DNA from: Promethearchaeia archaeon
Lineage (GTDB): Archaea; Asgardarchaeota; Lokiarchaeia; Sigyniarchaeales; SOKP01
Assembly (NCBI GenBank): GCA_029856445.1
Contig: JAHQWY010000044.1
Location: 1 to 16,024 of the forward strand
DNA length: 16,024 nt
Direction: 5' to 3'
Shown: positions 1-6,341 of the stretch, in pieces
How positions within the stretch are numbered: the stretch's first letter is position 1
Layout of the letters: every line of letters begins with the position of its first letter
The notes under the pieces: model-generated
The model's input: only the letters and a program-made list of their open reading frames with translations
The model's database searches: none
Told to the model about the DNA's origin: nothing
Translations under genes and position numbers: made by a program

Positions 1-155
1 TTTAAATGATCTAAACCCTTTTTTAATACGTCTATAAATACTGTAGGTCCTGGATCAACTAAAAAACATAAATCATCACTCTTATATACCCACGTATTTA
101 TAAAATTATCTAGATCTATGTATTTAAGATTTGAATCTATTGCTTTGATTTGCAT
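1..155 (-). CDS. MBL-fold metallo-hydrolase, N-terminal fragment cut by window edge
   Basis: Reading the minus strand from the ATG at 155-153 gives 51 uninterrupted codons running off the left edge. The translation starts MQIKAIDSNLKYIDLD and contains an NTWVYKSDD strand followed by LCFLVDPGPT. The pattern of an asparagine-rich first strand, a hydrophobic strand and then D-P-G-P is what the first beta-hairpin of metallo-beta-lactamase-fold hydrolases looks like. The zinc-binding HxHxDH motif would lie beyond the window, so the family call rests on this N-terminus alone. The gene starts 57 nt downstream of the stop of the winged-helix/Fe-S gene on the same strand, with a T-rich (on the minus strand) spacer between them. 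It may be a separate unit or the third gene of the minus-strand cluster. No clear Shine-Dalgarno precedes the ATG. Confidence 0.6.
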   Translation of the reverse strand, partial: MQIKAIDSNLKYIDLDNFINTWVYKSDDLCFLVDPGPTVFIDVLKKGLDHL

Positions 156-184
156 AATCAATTATTCCAAATAATTTTATTAAT

Positions 185-210
185 AAAGATAAAAATAAAA
201 AATAAAAAGT
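185..210 (-). terminator. T-rich archaeal-type terminator after the winged-helix/Fe-S gene
   Basis: Immediately after the stop of the gene ending at 213, the minus strand reads as a series of T-runs separated by single A or C residues. No stem is needed for archaeal U-tract termination. It separates the Fe-S gene from the partial metallo-hydrolase gene. Confidence 0.45.
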
Positions 211-212
211 TA

Positions 213-1352
213 TTATTCATATGCAGAACGAGGAGGGGCTATCCTTACTACTCTCTGTTTTTTAACTAAAGAGATTGCTCCTTCGGGACAGAAAGCAGCA
301 CATATTCCACACCCAATACAACGATCCTCATCAGTTTCAGCTTTTCCTTCATCATTTAAATATTTGGCACCAGAATAACATTTTTCAACACATGTCCCGC
401 ATCCTACACAGATATCATGGTCTACTCTTGCAATATAATTAGAAAGGTTTGATGTAATACCTCTTGCTTGTCCACAACAATCTGAGCAGCAGTTGCAAAT
501 ACTATCTTCTTCTCGTTTGAAATCCATATTTGGATGATAAGCTTTATGGACTAATCCATCTTTTTCAGATTTTTTTAAGATTTCTAATGCTTCTTCTTTA
601 GATATCATTCTAGCGAATCCTTGTTCAGTTGTATAACGAGCAGATTTTCCAAATGTAAAACAGTTTTCTCGCATATCAGTTTGTTTACATGGTTCTCCTA
701 CTAAATCACGAAAATGTCGGCAATAGCAATGACCTACGGCAATCTCATCAAATTTATTAATTATTTCTTCAACCTTTTGTGTCGATATTATCTTTTCTTC
801 AGGTGCTTCTAATTCTTCATCTACTACAATCTTTATTTCTTTTCCAGATTCAAAATTTTCAGTATAAGGAACTGTTCTGTCAATGGGTCGCATTGTTGGT
901 AGAAATCGCTTGACAATAGCATCATAATTAGCTAACATTCTACCTCTAGATTCTTTATTTAAATTAAGATATAATTGAGCTAGTCCCTTTTCCCATTCGT
1001 TATATTCAAGTTTTTTCATAAATGTATACTCGTATACCCCTACATTAACAAATGGCATTAACCGATATACCATTATACCAGAGCTACTTGGTTGATTCAT
1101 AATTAATCCTTTTTTAGCTAATATCTTAACATGCTCACTGATTTCTTCTTCAGACATACCACTGCTCTCTTTTAATTGTTCCATAGTTTGAGATCTTCGA
1201 CCTTTAAAAGCTATTATAAAATCTAAATGTTTTTCTTCAACAATATACTTTAGAATTTTGACAGTATTATCAGTAACCGGAACTGGAGTACCTCCCGCAG
1301 TGTTGATTACCTGAACAGCATTTCTATATTTTTCATCTATAGCTTCTGACAT
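213..1352 (-). CDS. Winged-helix / cysteine-cluster / 2x[4Fe-4S] ferredoxin-like protein
   Basis: This 379-residue protein has three parts. Residues about 28-100 look like a winged helix-turn-helix of the ArsR/MarR type: helix TMEQLKESSGMSEEEISEHV, then KILAKKGLI and a strand MVYRLM. Residues about 205-293 hold a cysteine set, HCYCRHF (C209, C211), C222, C231 and the cluster C286, C288, C289, C292, C293. Residues 315-355 are a two-cluster ferredoxin, CVGCGTCVEKC and CIGCGICAAFCP, giving eight ligands for two [4Fe-4S] centres. There is no signal peptide or membrane segment, so it is cytoplasmic. Proteins with a C-x-C, CNCC-x-CC and C-terminal ferredoxin layout occur in anaerobes and are usually annotated only as 4Fe-4S binding. 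It could be a redox-sensing regulator or an electron carrier with a DNA-binding or protein-contact domain. It lies 97 nt after the CoA ligase on the same strand. A TATA-like stretch in that gap may give it its own promoter. Confidence 0.8.
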   Translation of the reverse strand: MSEAIDEKYRNAVQVINTAGGTPVPVTDNTVKILKYIVEEKHLDFIIAFKGRRSQTMEQLKESSGMSEEEISEHVKILAKKGLIMNQPSSSGIMVYRLMPFVNVGVYEYTFMKKLEYNEWEKGLAQLYLNLNKESRGRMLANYDAIVKRFLPTMRPIDRTVPYTENFESGKEIKIVVDEELEAPEEKIISTQKVEEIINKFDEIAVGHCYCRHFRDLVGEPCKQTDMRENCFTFGKSARYTTEQGFARMISKEEALEILKKSEKDGLVHKAYHPNMDFKREEDSICNCCSDCCGQARGITSNLSNYIARVDHDICVGCGTCVEKCYSGAKYLNDEGKAETDEDRCIGCGICAAFCPEGAISLVKKQRVVRIAPPRSAYE

Positions 1353-1449
1353 TATTCATCAATATTTTATTATTTTTCTTTCAAATTTGTTATATTATAA
1401 AATCTATATGCAATTTTAAAATTTCTCGTTAATATATTTAATAATTTCC

Positions 1450-3630
1450 TTAAAATCTGTATTTTTCATTCATAATATTTGAATGAATTTCCTCAGTTAG
1501 AAGCGTATATTCTGAACTCCCTGGTAAGAGAACATAGATTGGATCTTCAGTTTTATCAACATTGAAACCAATTTTTTTCATATCAGATTTTGAGATTTTA
1601 TAAGTATTTGTTATGGATAATTCAGATAAGAAGCGTATGAAAAGGGGGATTGCATACTTAGGTAAATTTTCATTAAGCAATTTCAAAAATCCATCAAAAT
1701 TAAATGCTTCATGGTTCACCTTAGTAAAAATTGATGCCATTCCAGCTCTTCCTTCAGTATCAGGCACTAAAACACCATACACAGATGTGTGCTCAATTTC
1801 TTCAAAAGATAATATAACATCTTCAACCTCAGATGTGGAAACATTCTCCCCTTTCCAACGAAAGGTATCACCAAGTCGATCTACGAATTGGGCATGACCG
1901 TATCCTATAGGTCTAATTAAATCACCGGAATACATCCATTGATCACCCTGTTCGAAAACATTTTCAATTATTTTTTGCTTACTTGCTGATTTACTAGTAT
2001 ATCCCGCAAAAGTATAAGGATCTTGAATTTTCATAAGAAATAATCCCGCTTCACCTTCATCAACCATTTGAAGATACCCATCTTCCCCCCGAATAGGCTC
2101 ATCTTTTTCAATATCATATTTTACAATAGCATGCTCACTTAGACAAGTACCAATGGTACAGTCTAAATTTAAATAATTGCAAAACATTCCCCGCATTTCG
2201 GTCATTCCATAGTGCTCATATACTTCTTTAATACCAAATCTTTCTTTAAATTCCTTCCACATCTCTGGTCTAAGTCCATTTCCGGCAATTTTATAAACCA
2301 TATGCTTCCTATCATTAGGACTAGGTGGCTGATTATATAAGTATCGGAGGATTTCACCAATATAATTAAAACATGTTGCTTTGAATTTATTTATATCTTT
2401 CCAGAAATTACTCACACTAAATCTTCGAGCTAATGCAACTGCTGAACCATTTGCAATAGCTGCTGACCATCCAATATGTAAAGCATTGCTATGATATATT
2501 GGAAGAGATATATAATAAATATCATCTGGTTGCATATTCAAAGCCATTTTTCCCCAACCTAATATCGAACCCACGGTATGGACATTACGGATATGAGCTG
2601 CTTTCGGGAGACCCGTAGTACCTGATGTAAAAATTAATACATAAGTATCCTTTCCTAAAATATCAGCTGTGGTTGGAGGATTTGAAATGGCTTGATTCTC
2701 TGTTTGAGCTTTGAAATCAAGATATCCTTCCGGAATCTTCCTATTTCCTTTATCTTCAACATAAAAAAGCTTATCTTCTGGCGATAATTCCAGATCCTCT
2801 TTAACTTCTTCAAATGCATCTATAAGTTCCTCTCCAATAACATAAATTTTCACTTGATTTAGTTTCAGACTATGTCGGAGTGTTGTTGCTCGCTGCCTTG
2901 TATTGATCAATGAGCCAATCGTGCCTATTTTTGACATGGCACCCATTAAAAACATCAATTCAGGCCTATTTTCTAAGAAGATATTGATTACTTCTCCTTT
3001 TTCTACACCTAATGAGAGAAAAAAGTTCGCATATCGATTGATCCATTCATTCATTTCTTTATATGTGTACTCTTGATCTTCATAGAGAAGAGCTTTATTA
3101 TTTGGAAATTTTATAGCATTTCGCTCTAAAAACTTTCCTAGAGATACTTTTTCATCAGGACCTATCTTCTCAAATTCTTCCTCTAATCGAAACGTACCTA
3201 AACGCCAAACCAATGATAATAAGCCAAAAACGTAGTCTTTATATGTAACTTTATAACCAGAAACAGATTTAGAAGATAAAGATGATTCTTTTTCAATCGG
3301 ACCTCTTGTTTCTTCAAATATTTTTAGAATATTTGTGTCTTCTATATATTCCAATAATCTTTCTTCGCCTTTAGAGGTAATTCGATAATGTATCTCATCA
3401 TCTAATGTAAATTCTTCTATCAACTGTTCCTTCTTTAATTTTTCTGCCCACTTGAAGAATGCCATTTTATCCATCCTATTTTCAATAAATTCATCGGGAT
3501 CATTAATAAACTCCGTTAATTTATGAGATCCGAACACCCCAAGGGCAAATAGAATAATCTTGTCATAGTTTCCTTTATCTAAGTTTACCAAAACAAGGTC
3601 AGGAATTTTATATGGTATTGTGTTTATCAT
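1450..3630 (-). CDS. Winged-helix domain fused to FATP/long-chain acyl-CoA synthetase-type ligase
   Basis: A 726-residue adenylate-forming enzyme expected to convert a carboxylic acid, ATP and CoA to acyl-CoA, AMP and pyrophosphate. The ligase core runs from about residue 160 to 700. The ATP-binding signature is IFTSGTTGLPKAA at 333-345, followed by YGMTE at 474-478, YSGDLI at 567-572, the hinge and second motif DRLGDTFRWKGENVST at 584-599, and TYKISK with K678 as the likely catalytic lysine. DTFRWKGENVST and the order of motifs resemble fatty-acid-transport-protein/very-long-chain acyl-CoA synthetases more than acetate or aryl ligases. Residues 1 to about 110 are extra. They look like a PadR/MarR-type winged helix, with KIILFALGVFGSHKLTEFI, a central helix and a wing ending HYRITSKGEERLLEYI. 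The ATG at 3630 has a TATA-like box (TATTATAA on the minus strand, around 3652-3659) about 25 nt upstream, implying a leaderless transcript and supporting this start. The substrate is unknown. Confidence 0.88.
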   Translation of the reverse strand: MINTIPYKIPDLVLVNLDKGNYDKIILFALGVFGSHKLTEFINDPDEFIENRMDKMAFFKWAEKLKKEQLIEEFTLDDEIHYRITSKGEERLLEYIEDTNILKIFEETRGPIEKESSLSSKSVSGYKVTYKDYVFGLLSLVWRLGTFRLEEEFEKIGPDEKVSLGKFLERNAIKFPNNKALLYEDQEYTYKEMNEWINRYANFFLSLGVEKGEVINIFLENRPELMFLMGAMSKIGTIGSLINTRQRATTLRHSLKLNQVKIYVIGEELIDAFEEVKEDLELSPEDKLFYVEDKGNRKIPEGYLDFKAQTENQAISNPPTTADILGKDTYVLIFTSGTTGLPKAAHIRNVHTVGSILGWGKMALNMQPDDIYYISLPIYHSNALHIGWSAAIANGSAVALARRFSVSNFWKDINKFKATCFNYIGEILRYLYNQPPSPNDRKHMVYKIAGNGLRPEMWKEFKERFGIKEVYEHYGMTEMRGMFCNYLNLDCTIGTCLSEHAIVKYDIEKDEPIRGEDGYLQMVDEGEAGLFLMKIQDPYTFAGYTSKSASKQKIIENVFEQGDQWMYSGDLIRPIGYGHAQFVDRLGDTFRWKGENVSTSEVEDVILSFEEIEHTSVYGVLVPDTEGRAGMASIFTKVNHEAFNFDGFLKLLNENLPKYAIPLFIRFLSELSITNTYKISKSDMKKIGFNVDKTEDPIYVLLPGSSEYTLLTEEIHSNIMNEKYRF

Positions 3631-3716
3631 AATTGTTAAGATACACTGTGGTTATAATAGGAAAAATTTTCCATTATAATTAAATTTAAGAATTAAATAA
3701 TTCTTCCTATACAAGA
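3631..3716. promoter_or_regulatory. Divergent promoter region with two short inverted repeats
   Basis: This 86-nt gap separates two divergent genes. On the minus side, TATTATAA (about 3652-3659) sits about 25 nt from the CoA ligase ATG. Directly upstream of it is GGAAAA-A-TTTTCC (3660-3672), a perfect 6-bp inverted repeat with a 1-nt centre, in the position of an archaeal BRE or an operator. On the plus side, an A/T box around 3673-3687 could serve the esterase. AAGAATT-AAAT-AATTCTT (3688-3705) is a perfect 7-bp inverted repeat that ends 11 nt before the esterase ATG. Neither start codon has a Shine-Dalgarno site. The winged-helix proteins encoded alongside are candidate binders, which is inference only. 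Confidence 0.5.
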
Positions 3717-5018
3717 ATGATAAAAAAACAACACTTTATAAGCCCAATAATATCAAAACTTGATCAGGCCATAATTAGTGGAAATAAAACAGCATTAAAT
3801 GAATTTTGGAATAAAATTGAACGAAATGGAACACCACTAATTGAAACTTTTGCAAAAGATAAGAATTATAAGCTTGTCACGTTTGTTGTTAAGGGAACTA
3901 GTGAAACAAAAAACGCTGTAATTATTACAGCATTAGCAAATCAAGATGATGTATTGACAAATAACGTCTGTGATCACCTCGAAAACACCAACCTTTTCTA
4001 TAAGACGTTTAAAGTGTTAAATGGAACCCGAACGATATATACAATAAGTAAGAATAACAACCTTAGATATAATAGGTTTTTTGATAACATAATTCTTAAT
4101 TGGCATACCTGTGCTCCTGATCCTTTCAATCCTAAGAAATTTTATCAAAGATATAGAAGGGAAGGCCAAAAAATTGAAATTGAATATTCTGTTTTAGAAA
4201 TGCCAGATGCCAAACCTCGATTATGGACGTTAAAAGATGATAATGTACCTTCAGGTAAAGTATTCGAAATTGAATTATATAGTAAAGTATTAAGAATGAA
4301 CCGTAAAATGTGGGTATATACACCTCCTAATTTTACAAAAATGGAAGAAAAATATCATTTTTTCGTAATTTTCGATGGAAAGGCATTTCTTGAATTTACA
4401 CAACCTCCTATTATATTTGATAACTTAATAGCTAATAAAAAAATTCCACCATTAGTTGCAGTCTTCATCCACAATTACAGTGGTTTTCAAAGAGGAAAAG
4501 ATTTGGATTGTTATCCTCCGTTTGCAGAGTTTATAGCTAAAGAACTAGTAACATGGGCTAGAGAAAACTTTCATATTTCCTCTGATCCCAATAAAGCAGT
4601 ATTAATGGGGAGCAGTTCAGGTGCATTAGGAGCAACATTTATTGCATATATGTATCCAGACACTTTTAGAAGGATTTTATCACAATCAGGTTTTTATGGT
4701 TGGTTTCCAGGTAATTTATTTTTCCAGCGGTTACGATATTACTACGGAAATGATTTTGTTCGATGGTGGGACAAGGAAGATGAACAAGAACCGTATTGGT
4801 TAATAAGGCAGTTTTATAAAAGTAAAAAATTACCCTTGAAGTTTTACGTGAATGTAGGAAACCTTGAAACTCGAACCATGCCTTCAGTTCTCAAATTTCA
4901 TAAAATGCTTGAGGAAAAAGGATATGAGCATTATTATGAAATATATCCCGGAGGTCATGAATATATTGCATGGCGTGAACATCTTCCAGAAGGATTAATC
5001 TATTTAATAGGTTTTTAG
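3717..5018 (+). CDS. Enterochelin-esterase (Fes)-family alpha/beta hydrolase
   Basis: A 433-residue predicted cytoplasmic esterase with the two-domain build of Fes. Residues about 25-140 match the Fes N-terminal domain pattern: FWNKIERNGTPLIE, then VTFVVKG, a stretch ending RTIYTISKN, and DPFNP at 135-139. Residues about 178-433 are the esterase-D-like catalytic domain, with the strand MWVYTPPNF (198-206), FFVIFDG (215-221), the nucleophile elbow G298-S-S300-S-G302 and LSQSGFYGWFPG just after it. The motif PGGHEYIAWR carries the likely catalytic H414. An acidic residue near E384 (GNLETRTM) is the best candidate for the third triad member. Length is close to bacterial Fes at about 400 residues. 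Classic Fes hydrolyses ferric enterobactin, but no siderophore synthesis or uptake genes are visible here, so the real substrate may be another ester. It is transcribed divergently from the CoA ligase and stands as a single-gene unit. Confidence 0.82.
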   Translation: MIKKQHFISPIISKLDQAIISGNKTALNEFWNKIERNGTPLIETFAKDKNYKLVTFVVKGTSETKNAVIITALANQDDVLTNNVCDHLENTNLFYKTFKVLNGTRTIYTISKNNNLRYNRFFDNIILNWHTCAPDPFNPKKFYQRYRREGQKIEIEYSVLEMPDAKPRLWTLKDDNVPSGKVFEIELYSKVLRMNRKMWVYTPPNFTKMEEKYHFFVIFDGKAFLEFTQPPIIFDNLIANKKIPPLVAVFIHNYSGFQRGKDLDCYPPFAEFIAKELVTWARENFHISSDPNKAVLMGSSSGALGATFIAYMYPDTFRRILSQSGFYGWFPGNLFFQRLRYYYGNDFVRWWDKEDEQEPYWLIRQFYKSKKLPLKFYVNVGNLETRTMPSVLKFHKMLEEKGYEHYYEIYPGGHEYIAWREHLPEGLIYLIGF

Positions 5019-5149
5019 TTGCGCATTAAGATAGTTAAATCTTCATTCTTAATCCATCATAGGCAAAAGATAAACCAGGATTTTTAAATTGAGGCTACTA
5101 TTTCCCATATTTGATTCACCTAATTTAAAAATATTCTCACACTTGTTAA

Positions 5150-5165
5150 GAACTTTTTTTATTCT
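5150..5165 (+). terminator. T-run downstream of Fes-family esterase
   Basis: A run of seven T residues at 5154-5160 followed by more T-rich sequence lies about 135 nt after the esterase stop and before the next promoter element. The rest of the 5019-5255 gap holds no open reading frame that I can support. It also contains a weak stem, AAGAT-AGTTAA-ATCTT, shortly after the stop. Confidence 0.3.
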
Positions 5166-5176
5166 ATATATTTAAC

Positions 5177-5222
5177 ATTTCTCAATAATAATTAAAGCAA
5201 TATCAGATTTTTGTATAATTAA
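5177..5222 (+). promoter_or_regulatory. Conserved 46-nt promoter element, copy 1 (dehydrogenase gene)
   Basis: This stretch matches 6283-6328 upstream of the molybdenum operon at 39 of 46 positions with no gaps. The best-conserved core reads ATTAAAG(C/T)AATA(T/C)CA then ATTTTTGT(A/G)TAATTAA. The TATAATTAA part, starting at 5214, is the likely TATA box and lies 42 nt before the ATG at 5256. The purine-rich AAAG block further upstream could be a regulator site. An AGGT Shine-Dalgarno-like tetramer sits 6 nt before the ATG. Confidence 0.6.
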
Positions 5223-5255
5223 TAATTCTAAAAAACTGGTTTTATAGGTTATATC

Positions 5256-6245
5256 ATGAAAGTATTGGTTGTACACTCCTATTTATCGGATTGGATAGCG
5301 AGACAAAAAGATTTGCTTCCTGATGATGTTGAATTCATTACTCCGGAAAAAGGAACTGATGAGGAACTAGTACATCTTGCTCAAGATGTTGATATTATTG
5401 TGTGTACCCGTTTATCTACTGCTGTTGTTAAGGGAGCTAAAAATTTAAAGCTTATTCAGAAAACTGGTGCGGGTGTGGATGCTCTACCGTTTGATGCAAT
5501 TAATGATGATGTTTTTGTAGCTAATACCTCAGGAGCAAATCCTGTTCCTCTAGCTGAAGGAGCAATAAGTTTACTTCTTGCATTAGCAAAACGAGTGGTT
5601 CAACGTAACAAATTATTTCCAGAAATTGATCGCAAACGAGTAACTGAATTACGAGGAAAAAAGGTAGGGATAATTGGATTGGGTCATATTGGTATCGAAA
5701 TAGCAAAACGACTACAAGCTTTCGAAATGAAAATATTAGCTATAAAAAGAAGAAAATCAATAGATTTACAAAATGAGATGACACTTGAATTTTTAGGCGG
5801 TCCTGAAGATCTCGATTACGTTCTCTCTGAATCTGATTTTATTGTAGTTATTGTTCCACTAACTCCCGCAACACGAGGGATGATCGGGGAACGCGAAATA
5901 GGTTTAATGAAACCATCAGCTTATTTGGTTAACGTTGCAAGAGCAGCTATTATTGATGAAAAAGCCTTATATTTTGCCCTTAAAGAAAATAAAATAGCGG
6001 GAGCAGCTCTGGATGTATGGTGGATTCCACATTGGTGGGATCAAAAATGGAATCCGGAGATTAATAAACCATCAAGGTATCCTTTTTGGGAGTTACCTAA
6101 TGTAATTGCAACTCCCCATAATATCGGTTATGGTGATTATACCAGATTTTCTGAAGAACCTCTTAAAATTATCGTTAAAAATATTTATAATATAGCTAAG
6201 GGAAAACCTCCTATAAATCAGGTGGATAAAGAGCATCAATACTAA
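5256..6245 (+). CDS. NAD-dependent D-2-hydroxyacid dehydrogenase family protein
   Basis: A 329-residue enzyme predicted to interconvert a 2-keto acid and a D-2-hydroxy acid with NAD(H). The catalytic N-terminal part includes the family stretch LKLIQKTGAGVDALP (64-78) and ANTSGANPVPLAEGAI (89-104). The nucleotide-binding domain carries GLGHIG at 141-146. VNVARAAIIDEKAL (225-238) supplies the catalytic arginine R229, and TPHNIG (286-291) supplies H288. The usual acidic residue in the ALDVF-x-x-E-P segment is not where expected. Instead the sequence runs ALDVWWIPHWWDQKW (251-265), a tryptophan-rich insertion, with E268 or D262 as possible replacements. A similar DVWW/DTWY variant followed by PSRYPFWELPNV occurs in some family members, so the protein is probably functional, but its substrate cannot be read from sequence. 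The gene has its own promoter element, shared with the downstream Mo operon. Confidence 0.88.
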   Translation: MKVLVVHSYLSDWIARQKDLLPDDVEFITPEKGTDEELVHLAQDVDIIVCTRLSTAVVKGAKNLKLIQKTGAGVDALPFDAINDDVFVANTSGANPVPLAEGAISLLLALAKRVVQRNKLFPEIDRKRVTELRGKKVGIIGLGHIGIEIAKRLQAFEMKILAIKRRKSIDLQNEMTLEFLGGPEDLDYVLSESDFIVVIVPLTPATRGMIGEREIGLMKPSAYLVNVARAAIIDEKALYFALKENKIAGAALDVWWIPHWWDQKWNPEINKPSRYPFWELPNVIATPHNIGYGDYTRFSEEPLKIIVKNIYNIAKGKPPINQVDKEHQY

Positions 6246-6282
6246 ATCCGTTGATTAAAACTTTATTATTCTTAATTAAAGA

Positions 6283-6328
6283 ATCTCTCAAGAAAAATTA
6301 AAGTAATACCAAATTTTTGTGTAATTAA
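6283..6328 (+). promoter_or_regulatory. Conserved 46-nt promoter element, copy 2 (molybdenum operon)
   Basis: This is the second copy of the element at 5177-5222, lying in the 96-nt gap after the dehydrogenase stop. Most differences between the copies are transitions. The TATA-like GTAATTAA begins at about 6320, only 22 nt before the first possible ATG (6342) but 34 nt before the second (6354). If transcription starts about 25-30 nt after the box, the downstream ATG would be the real start of the Mo subunit. Confidence 0.6.
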
Positions 6329-6341
6329 CTATTTATAGAGA

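Noticed and set aside
1613..1897. 94-codon open frame on the plus strand
   Set aside because: It lies wholly antisense to the C-terminal domain of the CoA ligase, whose motifs are intact, and its translation has no recognisable features.
5019..5255. A small RNA or tRNA gene in the largest intergenic gap
   Set aside because: I found no cloverleaf arms, T-loop consensus or GC-rich island that would stand out in such AT-rich DNA, only a T-run and the shared promoter element.
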